A DNA stretch of 64,000 nucleotides. Source: Ariolimax columbianus. Its lineage: Eukaryota; Mollusca; Gastropoda; Stylommatophora; Arionidae. Shown here piece by piece: positions 19,992 to 32,918 of the stretch (its first letter is position 1; every line of letters starts with the position of its first letter). The notes under the pieces were generated by a model. That model had not been told where the DNA came from and did not search any database. It saw only the letters and a program-made list of their open reading frames with translations. The stretch spans positions 84,314,704-84,378,703 of the forward strand of contig JAVGWX010000002.1 of assembly GCA_036924085.1 (NCBI GenBank). The letters are read 5' to 3'. A program made the position numbers and the translations under genes.

Positions 19992-22900
19992 AATTTTGAT
20001 TTTAGAAACATTGGTTTTTCTTGTCAGTAAAATTACTTGAAAGTCAGTGGAAATGCTTTCAACTTATCCACATAATTAGTACGTTAAAATGTCAATACAT
20101 TTCAAAGTGCTGAAAATTGTTCAAACTTATAATATGCAATTTTTTTTCAAATCGCCTTCTACTCAGATTTGATTTTAGAAACATTTGTTTTTCTTGTTAG
20201 AAAAATTACTTGAAAGTCAGTGGAAATGCTTTTAACTTATCCACATAATTAGTGCGTTACAATTGCAATACATTTCAAAGTTCTGAAAATTGAATAAAGT
20301 TATGATCTGCTATTTTTTTTCAAATCGCTTTCTACTCAATTTTGATTTTAGAAACATTGGTTTTTCTGGTCAGTAAAATTACTTGAAAGTCAGTGGAAAT
20401 GCTTTTAACTTATCCACAAAATTAGTGCGTTACAATTGCAATACATTTCAAAGTTCTGAAAATTGAATAAACTTTGATCTGCTATTTTTTTACAAATCGC
20501 TTTCTACTCAATTTTGATTTTAGAAACATTGGTTTTTCTTGTCAGTAAAATTACTTGAAAGTCAGTGGAAATGCTTTTAACATATCCACATAATTAGTAC
20601 GTTAAAATTGCAATACATTTCAAAGTGCTGAAAATTGTTCAAACTTATAATATGCAATTTTTTTTCAAATCGCCTTCTACTCAGATTTGATTTTATAAAC
20701 ATTGGTTTTTCTTGTTAGAAAAATTACTTGAAAGTCAGTGGAAATGCTTTTAACTTATCCACATAATTAGTACGTTACAATTGCAATACATTTCAAAGTT
20801 CTGAAACTTGAATAAACTTATGATCTGCTATTTTTTTTCAAATCGCTTTCTACTCAATTTTGATTTTAGAAACATTGAATTTTCTTGTCAGTAAAATTAC
20901 TTGAAAGTCAGTGGAAATGCTTTTAACATATCCACATAATTAGTACGTTAAAATTGCAATACATTTCAAAGTGCTGAAAATTGTTCAAACTTATAATATG
21001 CAATTTTTTTTCAAATCGCCTTTAATTTTGATTTTAGAAACATTGGTTTTTCTTGTAAGTAAATCTACTTGAAAGTGAGAGGAAATGCTTTTAACTTATC
21101 CACATAATTAGTGCGTTACAATTGCAATACATTTCAAAGTTCTGAAAATTGAATAAACTTATGATCTGCTATTTTTTTTCAAATCGCTTTCTACTCAATT
21201 TTGAATTTAGAAACATTGGATTTTCTGGTCAGTAAAATTACTTGAAAGTCAGTGGAAATGCTTTTAACTTATCCACATAATTAGTGCGTTACAATTGCAA
21301 TACATTTCAAAGTTCTGAAAATTGAATAAACTCATGATCTGCTATTTTTTTTCAAATCGCTTTCTACTCAATTTTGATTTTAGAAACATTGGTTTTTCTT
21401 GTTAGTAAAATTACTTGAAAGTCAGTGGAAATGCTTTTAACTTATCCACACAATTAGTGCGTTACAATTGCAATACATTTCAAAGTGCTGAAAATTGTCT
21501 GAACTTATGATATGCTATTTTTTTACAAATCGCTTTCTACTCAATTTTGATTTTAGAAACATTGGTTTTTCTTGTCAGTAAAATTACTTGAAAGTCAGTG
21601 GAAATGCTTTCAACTTATCCACATAATTAGTACGTTAAAATTGCAATACATTTCAAAGTGCTGAAAATTGTTCAAACTTATAATATGCAATTTTTTTTCA
21701 AATCGCCTTCTACTCAGATTTGATTTTAGAAACATTGGTTTTTCTTGTTAGAAAAATTACTTGAAAGTCAGTGGAAATGCTTTTAACTTATCCACATAAT
21801 TAGTGCGTTACAATTGCAATACATTTCAAAGTTCTGAAAATTGAATAAACCTATGATCTGCTATTTTTTTTAAAATCGCTTTCTACTCAATTTTGATTTT
21901 AGAAACATTGGTTTTTCTGGTCAGTAAAATTACTTGAAAGTCAGTGGAAATGCTTTTAACTTATCCACAAAGTTAGTGCGTTACAATTGCAATACATTTC
22001 AAAGTTCTGAAAATTGAATAAACTTTGATCTGCTATTTTTTTACAAATTGCTTTCTACTCAATTTTGATTTTAGAAACATTGGTTTTTCTTGTCAGTAAA
22101 ATTACTTGAAAGTCAGTGGAAATGCTTTTAACATATCCACATAATTAGTACGTTAAAATTGCAATACATTTCAAAGTGCTGAAAATTGTTCAAACTTATA
22201 ATATCCAATTTTTTTTCAAATCGCCTTTAATTTTGATTTTAGAAACATTGGTTTTTCTTGTAAGTAAAACTACTTGAAAGTGAGAGGAAATGCTTTTAAC
22301 TTATCCACATAATTAGTGCGTTACAATTGCAATACATTTCAAAGTGCTGAAAATTGTCTGAACTTATGATATGCTATTTTTTTACAAATCGCTTTCTACT
22401 CAATTTTGATTTTAGAAACATTGGATTTTCTGGTCAGTAAAATTACTTGAAAGTCAGTGGAAATGCTTTTAACTTATCCACATAATTAGTGCGTTACAAT
22501 TGCAATACATTTCAAAGTTCTGAAAATTGAATAAACTCATGATCTGCTATTTTTTTTCAAATCGCTTTCTACTCAATTTTGATTTTAGAAACATTGGTTT
22601 TTCTTGTTAGTAAAATTACTTGACAGTCAGTGGAAATGCTTTTAACTTATCCACACAATTAGTGCGTTACAATTGCAATACATTTCAAAGTGCTGAAAAT
22701 TGTCTGAACTTATGATATGCTATTTTTTTACAAATCGCTTTCTACTCAATTTTGATTTTAGAAACATTGGTTTTTCTTGTCAGTAAAATTACTTGAAAGT
22801 CAGTGGAAATGCTTTTAACTTATCCACAAAATTAGTGCGTTACAATTGCAATACATTTCAAAGTTCTGAAAATTGAATAAACTTATGACCTGCTATTTTT

Positions 22901-25900
22901 TTTAAAATCGCTTTCTACTCAATTTTGATTTTAGAAACATTGGATTTTCTGGTCAGTAAAATTACTTGAAAGTCAGTGGAAATGCTTTTAACTTATCCAC
23001 AAAATTAGTGCGTTACAATTGCAATACATTTCAAAGTTCTGAAAATTGAATAAACTTATGACCTGCTATTTTTTTTTAAATCGCTTTCTACTCAATTTTG
23101 ATTTTAGAAACATTGGATTTTCTGGTCAGTAAAATTACTTAAAAGTCAGTGGAAATGCTTTTAACTTATCCACATAATTAGTGCGTTACAATTGCAATAC
23201 ATTTCAAAGTTCTGAAAATTGAATAAACTTATGATCTTCAATTTTTTTTCAAGTCGCTTTCTACTCAATTTTGATTTTAGAAACATTGGTTTTTCTTGTT
23301 AGTAAAATTACTTGAAAGTCAGTGGAAATGCTTTTAACTTATCCACATAATTAGTGCGTTACAATTGCAATACATTTCAAAGTTCTGAAAATTGAATAAA
23401 CTTATGATCTGCTATTTTTTTTCAAATCGCTTTCTACTCAATTTTGATTTTAGAAACATTGGATTTTCTGGTCAGTAAAATTACTTGAAAGTCAGTGGAA
23501 ATGCTTTTAACTTATCCAGATAATTAGTGCGTTACAATTGCAATACATTTCAAAGTGCTGAAAATTGAATAAACTTATGATATGCTATTTTTTTACAAAT
23601 CACTTTCTACTCAATTTTGATTTTAGAAACATTGGTTTTTCTTGTCAGTAAAATTACTTGAAAGTCAGTGGAAATGCTTTTAACATATCCACATAATTAG
23701 TACGTTAAAATTGCAATACATTTCAAAGTGCTGAAAATTGTTTAAACTTATAATATCCAATTTTTTTTCAAATCGCCTTTAATTGTGATTTTAGAAACAT
23801 TGGTTTTTCTTGTAAGTAAAACTACTTGAAAGTGAGAGGAAATGCTTTTAACTTATCCACATAATTAGTGCGTTACAATTGCAATACATTTCAAAGTTCT
23901 GAAAATTGAATAAACTTATGATCTTCAATTTTTTTTCAAGTCGCTTTCTACTCAATTTTGATTTTAGAAACATTGGTTTTTCTTGTTAGTAAAATTACTT
24001 GAAAGTCAGTGGAAATGCTTTTAACTTATCCACATAATTAGTGCGTTACAATTGCAATACATTTCAAAGTTCTGAAAATTGAATAAACTTATGATCTGCT
24101 ATTTTTTTTCAAATCGCTTTCTACTCAATTTTGATTTTAGAAACATTGGATTTTCTGGTCAGTAAAATTACTTGAAAGTCAGTGGAAATGCTTTTAACTT
24201 ATCCAGATAATTAGTGCGTTACAATTGCAATACATTTCAAAGTTCTGAAAATTGAATAAACTTATGATATGCTATTTTTTTACAAATCGCTTTCTACTCA
24301 ATTTTGATTTTAGAAACATTGGTTTTTCTTGTCAGTAAAATTACTTGAAAGTCAGTGGAAATGCTTTTAACATATCCACATAATTAGTACGTTAAAATTG
24401 CAATACATTTCAAAGTGCTGAAAATTGTTTAAACTTATAATATCCAATTTTTTTTCAAATCGCCTTTAATTTTGATTTTAGAAACATTGGTTTTTCTTGT
24501 AAGTAAAACTACTTGAAAGTGAGAGGAAATGATTTTAACTTATCCACATAATTAGTGCGTTACAATTGCAATACATTTCAAAGTGCTGAAAATTGTCTGA
24601 ACTTATGATCTGCTATTTTTTTTCAAATCGCTTTCTACTCAATTTTTATTTTAGAAACATTGGTTTTTCTTGTTAGTAAAATTACTTGAAAGTCAGTGGA
24701 AATGCTTTTAACTTATCCACACAATTAGTGCGTTACAATTGCAATACATTTCAAAGTGCTGAAAATTGTCTGAACTTATGATATGCTATTTTTTTACAAA
24801 TCACTTTCTACTCAATTTTGATTTTAGAAACATTGGTTTTTCTTGTCAGTAAAATTACTTGAAAGTCAGTGGAAATGCTTTCAACTTATCCACATAATTA
24901 GTACGTTACAATTGCAATACATTTCAAAGTGCTGAAAATTGTTCAAACTTATAATATGCAATTTTTTTTCAAATCGCCTTCTACTCAGATTTGATTTTAG
25001 AAACATTGGTTTTTCTTGTTAGAAAAATTACTTGAAAGTCAGTGGAAATGCTTTTAACTTATCCACATAATTAGTGCGTTACAATTGCAATACATTTCAA
25101 AGTTCTGAAAATTGAATAAACTTATGATCTGCTGTTTTTTTTCAAATCGCTTTCTACTCAATTTTGATTTTAGAAACATTGGTTTTTCTGGTCAGTAAAA
25201 TTACTTGAAAGTCAGTGGAAATGCTTTTAACTTATCCACAAAATTAGTGCGTTACAATTGCAATACATTTCAAAGTTCTGAAAATTGAATAAACTTATGA
25301 CCTGCTATTTTTTTTAAAATCGCTTTCTACTCAATTTTGATTTTAGAAACATTGGATTTTCTGGTCAGTAAAATTACTTGAAAGTCAGTGGAAATGCTTT
25401 TAACTTATCCACAAAATTAGTGCGTTACAATTGCAATACATTTCAAAGTTCTGAAAATTGAATAAACTTATGACCTGCTATTTTTTTTAAAATCGCTTTC
25501 TACTCAATTTTGATTTTAGAAACATTGGATTTTCTGGTCAGTAAAATTACTTAAAAGTCAGTGGAAATGCTTTTAACTTATCCACATAATTAGTGCGTTA
25601 CAATTGCAATACATTTCAAAGTTCTGAAAATTGAATAAACTTATGATCTTCAATTTTTTTTCAAGTCGCTTTCTACTCAATTTTGATTTTAGAAACATTG
25701 GTTTTTCTTGTTAGTAAAATTACTTGAAAGTCAGTGGAAATGCTTTTAACTTATCCACATAATTAGTGCGTTACAATTGCAATACATTTCAAAGTTCTGA
25801 AAATTGAATAAACTTATGATCTGCTATTTTTTTTCAAATCGCTTTCTACTCAATTTTGATTTTAGAAACATTGGATTTTCTGGTCAGTAAAATTACTTGA

Positions 25901-27404
25901 AAGTCACTGGAAATGCTTTTAACATATCCACATAATTAGTACGTTAAAATTGCAATACATTTCAAAGTGCTGAAAATTGTTCAAACTTATAATATGCAAT
26001 TTTTTTTCAAATCGCCTTCTACTCAGATTTGATTTTAGAAACATTGGTTTTTCTTGTTAGAAAAATTACTTGAAAGTCAGTGGAAATGCTTTTAACTTAT
26101 CCACATAATTAGTGCGTTACAATTGCAATACATTTCAAAGTTCTGAAAATTGAATAAACTTATGATCTGCTGTTTTTTTTCAAATCGCTTTCTACTCAAT
26201 TTTGATTTTAGAAACATTGGTTTTTCTGGTCAGTAAAATTACTTGAAAGTCAGTGGAAATGCTTTTAACTTATCCACAAAATTAGTGCGTTACAATTGCA
26301 ATACATTTCAAAGTTCTGAAAATTGAATAAACTTATGACCTGCTATTTTTTTTAAAATCGCTTTCTACTCAATTTTGATTTTAGAAACATTGGATTTTCT
26401 GGTCAGTAAAATTACTTGAAAGTCAGTGGAAATGCTTTTAACTTATCCACAAAATTAGTGCGTTACAATTGCAATACATTTCAAAGTTCTGAAAATTGAA
26501 TAAACTTATGACCTGCTATTTTTTTTAAAATCGCTTTCTACTCAATTTTGATTTTAGAAACATTGGATTTTCTGGTCAGTAAAATTACTTAAAAGTCAGT
26601 GGAAATGCTTTTAACTTATCCACATAATTAGTGCGTTACAATTGCAATACATTTCAAAGTTCTGAAAATTGAATAAACTTATGATCTTCAATTTTTTTTC
26701 AAGTCGCTTTCTACTCAATTTTGATTTTAGAAACATTGGTTTTTCTTGTTAGTAAAATTACTTGAAAGTCAGTGGAAATGCTTTTAACTTATCCACATAA
26801 TTAGTGCGTTACAATTGCAATACATTTCAAAGTTCTGAAAATTGAATAAACTTATGATCTGCTATTTTTTTTCAAATCGCTTTCTACTCAATTTTGATTT
26901 TAGAAACATTGGATTTTCTGGTCAGTAAAATTACTTGAAAGTCACTGGAAATGCTTTTAACATATCCACATAATTAGTACGTTAAAATTGCAATACATTT
27001 CAAAGTGCTGAAAATTGTTCAAACTTATAATATGCAATTTTTTTTCAAATCGCCTTTAATTTTGATTTTAGAAACATTGGTTTTTCTTGTAAGTAAATCT
27101 ACTTGAAAGTGAGAGGAAATGCTTTTAACTTATCCACATAATTAGTGCGTTACAATTGCAATACATTTCAAAGTGCTGAACATTGTCTTAGTTTATGATC
27201 GGCAATTTTTTTTCAAATCGCCTTATTACTCAATTTTGATTTTAGAAACATTGGTTTTTCTTGTTAGAAAAATTACTTGAAAGTCAGTGGAAATGCTTTT
27301 AACTTATCCACATAATTAGTGCGTTACAATTGCAATACATTTCAAAGTGCTGAAAATTGTCTGAACTTATGATATGCTATTTTTTTACAAATCGCTTTCT
27401 ACTC
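19992..27404 (+). repeat. 43-monomer super-repeat, copy 2 (7,413 bp)
   Basis: Matches 11203-18615 at an offset of 8,789 bp throughout: X at 20510, Y variant at 22061, Z at 23613, duplicated six-monomer block from 24987, W at 27058. Differences I noticed are few: gaataaagtt in F (20165), gacagtc in H (C at 22624) and small differences in T-tract length. Confidence 0.85.
24987..27057 (+). repeat. Six-monomer tandem duplication, second occurrence
   Basis: C I Da Dk Hk D/A from 24987 and again from 26025 (offset 1,038 bp), as at 16198-18268. The duplication therefore predates the 7.4-kb super-repeat duplication. Confidence 0.83.
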
Positions 27405-29473
27405 AATTTTGATTTTAGAAACATTGGTTTTTCTTGTCAGTAAAATTACTTGAAAGTCAGTGGAAATGCTTTCAACTTATCCACATAATTAGTACGTTAA
27501 AATGTCAATACATTTCAAAGTGCTGAAAATTGTTCAAACTTATAATATGCAATTTTTTTTCAAATCGCCTTCTACTCAGATTTGATTTTAGAAACATTTG
27601 TTTTTCTTGTTAGAAAAATTACTTGAAAGTCAGTGGAAATGCTTTTAACTTATCCACATAATTAGTGCGTTACAATTGCAATACATTTCAAAGTTCTGAA
27701 AATTGAATAAACTTATGATCTGCTATTTTTTTTCAAATCGCTTTCTACTCAATTTTGATTTTAGAAACATTGGTTTTTCTGGTCAGTAAAATTACTTGAA
27801 AGTCAGTGGAAATGCTTTTAACTTATCCACAAAATTAGTGCGTTACAATTGCAATACATTTCAAAGTTCTGAAAATTGAATAAACTTTGATCTGCTATTT
27901 TTTTACAAATCGCTTTCTACTCAATTTTGATTTTAGAAACATTGGTTTTTCTTGTCAGTAAAATTACTTGAAAGTCAGTGGAAATGCTTTTAACATATCC
28001 ACATAATTAGTACGTTAAAATTGCAATACATTTCAAAGTGCTGAAAATTGTTCAAACTTATAATATGCAATTTTTTTTCAAATCGCCTTCTACTCAGATT
28101 TGATTTTATAAACATTGGTTTTTCTTGTTAGAAAAATTACTTGAAAGTCAGTGGAAATGCTTTTAACTTATCCACATAATTAGTACGTTACAATTGCAAT
28201 ACATTTCAAAGTTCTGAAACTTGAATAAACTTATGATCTGCTATTTTTTTTCAAATCGCTTTCTACTCAATTTTGATTTTAGAAACATTGAATTTTCTTG
28301 TCAGTAAAATTACTTGAAAGTCAGTGGAAATGCTTTTAACATATCCACATAATTAGTACGTTAAAATTGCAATACATTTCAAAGTGCTGAAAATTGTTCA
28401 AACTTATAATATGCAATTTTTTTTCAAATCGCCTTTAATTTTGATTTTAGAAACATTGGTTTTTCTTGTAAGTAAATCTACTTGAAAGTGAGAGGAAATG
28501 CTTTTAACTTATCCACATAATTAGTGCGTTACAATTGCAATACATTTCAAAGTTCTGAAAATTGAATAAACTTATGATCTGCTATTTTTTTTCAAATCGC
28601 TTTCTACTCAATTTTGAATTTAGAAACATTGGATTTTCTGGTCAGTAAAATTACTTGAAAGTCAGTGGAAATGCTTTTAACTTATCCACATAATTAGTGC
28701 GTTACAATTGCAATACATTTCAAAGTTCTGAAAATTGAATAAACTCATGATCTGCTATTTTTTTTAAAATCGCTTTCTACTCAATTTTGATTTTAGAAAC
28801 ATTGGTTTTTCTTGTTAGTAAAATTACTTGAAAGTCAGTGGAAATGCTTTTAACTTATCCACACAATTAGTGCGTTACAATTGCAATACATTTCAAAGTG
28901 CTGAAAATTGTCTGAACTTATGATATGCTATTTTTTTACAAATCGCTTTCTACTCAATTTTGATTTTAGAAACATTGGTTTTTCTTGTCAGTAAAATTAC
29001 TTGAAAGTCAGTGGAAATGCTTTCAACTTATCCACATAATTAGTACGTTAAAATTGCAATACATTTCAAAGTGCTGAAAATTGTTCAAACTTATAATATG
29101 CAATTTTTTTTCAAATCGCCTTCTACTCAGATTTGATTTTAGAAACATTGGTTTTTCTTGTTAGAAAAATTACTTGAAAGTCAGTGGAAATGCTTTTAAC
29201 TTATCCACATAATTAGTGCGTTACAATTGCAATACATTTCAAAGTTCTGAAAATTGAATAAACCTATGATCTGCTATTTTTTTTAAAATCGCTTTCTACT
29301 CAATTTTGATTTTAGAAACATTGGTTTTTCTGGTCAGTAAAATTACTTGAAAGTCAGTGGAAATGCTTTTAACTTATCCACAAAGTTAGTGCGTTACAAT
29401 TGCAATACATTTCAAAGTTCTGAAAATTGAATAAACTTTGATCTGCTATTTTTTTACAAATTGCTTTCTACTC
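27058..29473 (+). repeat. Shortened W plus X, start of super-repeat copy 3
   Basis: B C/D E F I from 27058, then A C2 A B G H E C I at 27923, 28096, 28269, 28437, 28610, 28783, 28956, 29129, 29302. Matches 19992-22060 at an offset of 7,413 bp from 27405 on. The copy leaves the pattern at 29474, where A is followed by C2 instead of class B. Confidence 0.82.
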
Positions 29474-30680
29474 AATTTTGATTTTAGAAACATTGGTTTT
29501 TCTTGTCAGTAAAATTACTTGAAAGTCAGTGGAAATGCTTTTAACATATCCACATAATTAGTACGTTAAAATTGCAATACATTTCAAAGTGCTGAAAATT
29601 GTTCAAACTTATAATATGCAATTTTTTTTCAAATCGCCTTCTACTCAGATTTGATTTTATAAACATTGGTTTTTCTTGTTAGAAAAATTACTTGAAAGTC
29701 AGTGGAAATGCTTTTAACTTATCCACATAATTAGTGCGTTACAATTGCAATACATTTCAAAGTTCTGAAAATTGAATAAACTTATGATCTGCTATTTTTT
29801 TTCAAATCGCTTTCTACTCAATTTTGATTTTAGAAACATTGGATTTTCTGGTCAGTAAAATTACTTGAAAGTCACTGGAAATGCTTTTAACATATCCACA
29901 TAATTAGTACGTTAAAATTGCAATACATTTCAAAGTGCTGAAAATTGTTCAAACTTATAATATGCAATTTTTTTTCAAATCGCCTTTAATTTTGATTTTA
30001 GAAACATTGGTTTTTCTTGTAAGTAAATCTACTTGAAAGTGAGAGGAAATGCTTTTAACTTATCCACATAATTAGTGCGTTACAATTGCAATACATTTCA
30101 AAGTGCTGAACATTGTCTTAGTTTATGATCGGCAATTTTTTTTCAAATCGCCTTATTACTCAATTTTGATTTTAGAAACATTGGTTTTTCTTGTTAGAAA
30201 AATTACTTGAAAGTCAGTGGAAATGCTTTTAACTTATCCACATAATTAGTGCGTTACAATTGCAATACATTTCAAAGTTCTGAAAATTGAATAAACTTAT
30301 GATCTGCTATTTTTTTTCAAATCGCTTTCTACTCAATTTTGATTTTAGAAACATTGGATTTTCTGGTCAGTAAAATTACTTGAAAGTCAGTGGAAATGCT
30401 TTTAACTTATCCACATAATTAGTGCGTTACAATTGCAATACATTTCAAAGTGCTGAAAATTGTCTGAACTTATGATATGCTATTTTTTTACAAATCGCTT
30501 TCTACTCAATTTTGATTTTAGAAACATTGGTTTTTCTTGTCAGTAAAATTACTTGAAAGTCAGTGGAAATGCTTTCAACTTATCCACATAATTAGTACGT
30601 TAAAATGTCAATACATTTCAAAGTGCTGAAAATTGTTCAAACTTATAATATGCAATTTTTTTTCAAATCGCCTTCTACTC
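29474..30680 (+). repeat. Junction block: A C2 D/A B C D E
   Basis: Starts 29474, 29647, 29820, 29988, 30162, 30335, 30508. Contains the last gtcactgg D/A hybrid, the last 174-bp B with gatcggc and the last tgtc-E in the window. Here C and D are separate, as in the first 11 kb, unlike the hybrids at 18443 and 27232. tgtc-E leads directly into C2, so F, I and A are missing. Confidence 0.82.
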
Positions 30681-32918
30681 AGATTTGATTTTATAAACAT
30701 TGGTTTTTTTTGTTAGAAAAATTACTTGAAAGTCAGTGGAAATGCTTTTAACTTATCCACATAATTAGTGCGTTACAATTGCAATACATTTCAAAGTTCT
30801 GAAAATTGAATAAACTTATGATCTGCTATTTTTTTTCAAATCGCTTTCTACTCAATTTTGATTTTAGAAACATTGAATTTTCTTGTCAGTAAAATTACTT
30901 GAAAGTCAGTGGAAATGCTTTTAACATATCCACATAATTAGTACGTTAAAATTGCAATACATTTCAATGTGCTGAAAATTGTTCAAACTTATAATATGCA
31001 ATTTTTTTTCAAATCGCCTTTAATTTTGATTTTAGAAACATTGGTTTTTCTTGTAAGTAAATCTACTTGAAAGTGAGAGGAAATGCTTTTAACTTATCCA
31101 CATAATTAGTGCGTTACATTTGCAATACATTTCAAAGTTCTGAAAATTGAATAAACTTATGATCTGCTATTTTTTTTCAAATCGCTTTCTACTCAATTTT
31201 GAATTTAGAAACATTGGATTTTCTGGTCAGTAAAATTACTTGAAAGTCAGTGGAAATGCTTTCAACTTATCCTCATAATTAGTACGTTAAAATTGCAATA
31301 CATTTCAAAGTGCTGAAAATTGTTCAAACTTATAATATGCAATTTTTTTTCAAATCGCCTTCTACTCAGATTTGATTTTAGAAACATTGGTTTTTCTTGT
31401 TAGAAAAATTACTTGAAAGTCAGTGGAAATGCTTTTAACTTATCCACATAATTAGTGCGTTACAATTGCAATACATTTCAAAGTTCTGAAAATTGAATAA
31501 ACTTATGATCTGCTATTTTTTTTCAAATCGCTTTCTACTCAATTTTGATTTTAGAAACATTGGTTTTTCTGGTCAGTAAAATTACTTGAAAGTCAGTGGA
31601 AATGCTTTTAACTTATCCACACAATTAGTGCGTTACAATTGCAATACATTTCAAAGTTCTGAAAATTGAATAAACTTTGATCTGCTATTTTTTTACAAAT
31701 CGCTTTCTACTCAATTTTGATTTTAGAAACATTGGTTTTTCTTGTCAGTAAAATTACTTGAAAGTCAGTGGAAATGCTTTTAACATATCCACATAATTAG
31801 TACGTTAAAATTGCAATACATTTCAAAGTGCTGAAAATTGTTCAAACTTATAATATCCAATTTTTTTTCAAATCGCCTTTAATTTTGATTTTAGAAACAT
31901 TGGTTTTTCTTGTAAGTAAAACTACTTGAAAGTGAGAGGAAATGCTTTTAACTTATCCACATAATTAGTGCGTTACAATTGCAATACATTTCAAAGTGCT
32001 GAAAATTATCTGAACTTATGATATGCTATTTTTTTACAAATCGCATTCTACTCAATTTTGATTTTAGAAACATTGGTTTTTCTTGTCAGTAAAATTACTT
32101 GAAAGTCAGTGGAAATGCTTTCAACTTATCCACATAATTAGTACGTTAAAATTGCAATACATTTCAAAGTGCTGAAAATTGTTTAAACTTATAATATGCA
32201 ATTTTTTTTCAAATCGCCTTCTACTAAGATTTGATTTTAGAAACATTGGTTTTTCTTGTTAGAAAAATTACTTGAAAGTCAGTGGAAATGCTTTTAACTT
32301 ATCCACATAATTAGTGCGTTACAATTGCAATACATTTCAAAGTTCTGAAAATTGAATAAACTTATGACCTGCTATTTTTTTTTAAATCGCTTTCTACTCA
32401 ATTTTGATTTTAGAAACATTGGATTTTCTGGTCAGTAAAATTACTTAAAAGTCAGTGGAAATGCTTTTAACTTATCCACATAATTAGTGCGTTACAATTG
32501 CAATACATTTCAAAGTTCTGAAAATTGAATAAACTTATGATCTTCAATTTTTTTTCAAGTCGCTTTCTACTCAATTTTGATTTTAGAAACATTGGTTTTT
32601 CTTGTTAGTAAAATTACTTGAAAGTCAGTGGAAATGCTTTTAACTTATCCACATAATTAGTGCGTTACAATTGCAATACATTTCAAAGTTCTGAAAATTG
32701 AATAAACTTATGATCTGCTATTTTTTTTCAAATCGCTTTCTACTCAATTTTGATTTTAGAAACATTGGATTTTCTGGTCAGTAAAATTACTTGAAAGTCA
32801 GTGGAAATGCTTTTAACTTATCCAGATAATTAGTGCGTTACAATTGCAATACATTTCAAAGTTCTGAAAATTGAATAAACTTATGATATGCTATTTTTTT
32901 ACAAATCGCTTTCTACTC
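30681..32918 (+). repeat. X module and B E C Dk Hk Dg block, second copy
   Basis: C2 A B G/E C Ic A B E C Dk Hk Dg at 30681, 30854, 31022, 31195, 31368, 31541, 31713, 31881, 32054, 32227, 32400, 32573, 32746. Matches 3280 onward at an offset of 27,401 bp, with all the rare marks caatgtg, acatttgc, atcctcata, gaaaattatctg, cgcattctac and tactaagattt, but without the 860-bp duplication. Confidence 0.85.

Noticed and set aside
11203..28436. The 7.4-8.8 kb duplication as an assembly error.
   Set aside because: It cannot be excluded without reads, but the copies differ by private changes (gacagtc at 22624, gaataaagtt near 20297) and by the 1,376-bp partial unit, which argues for real copies.
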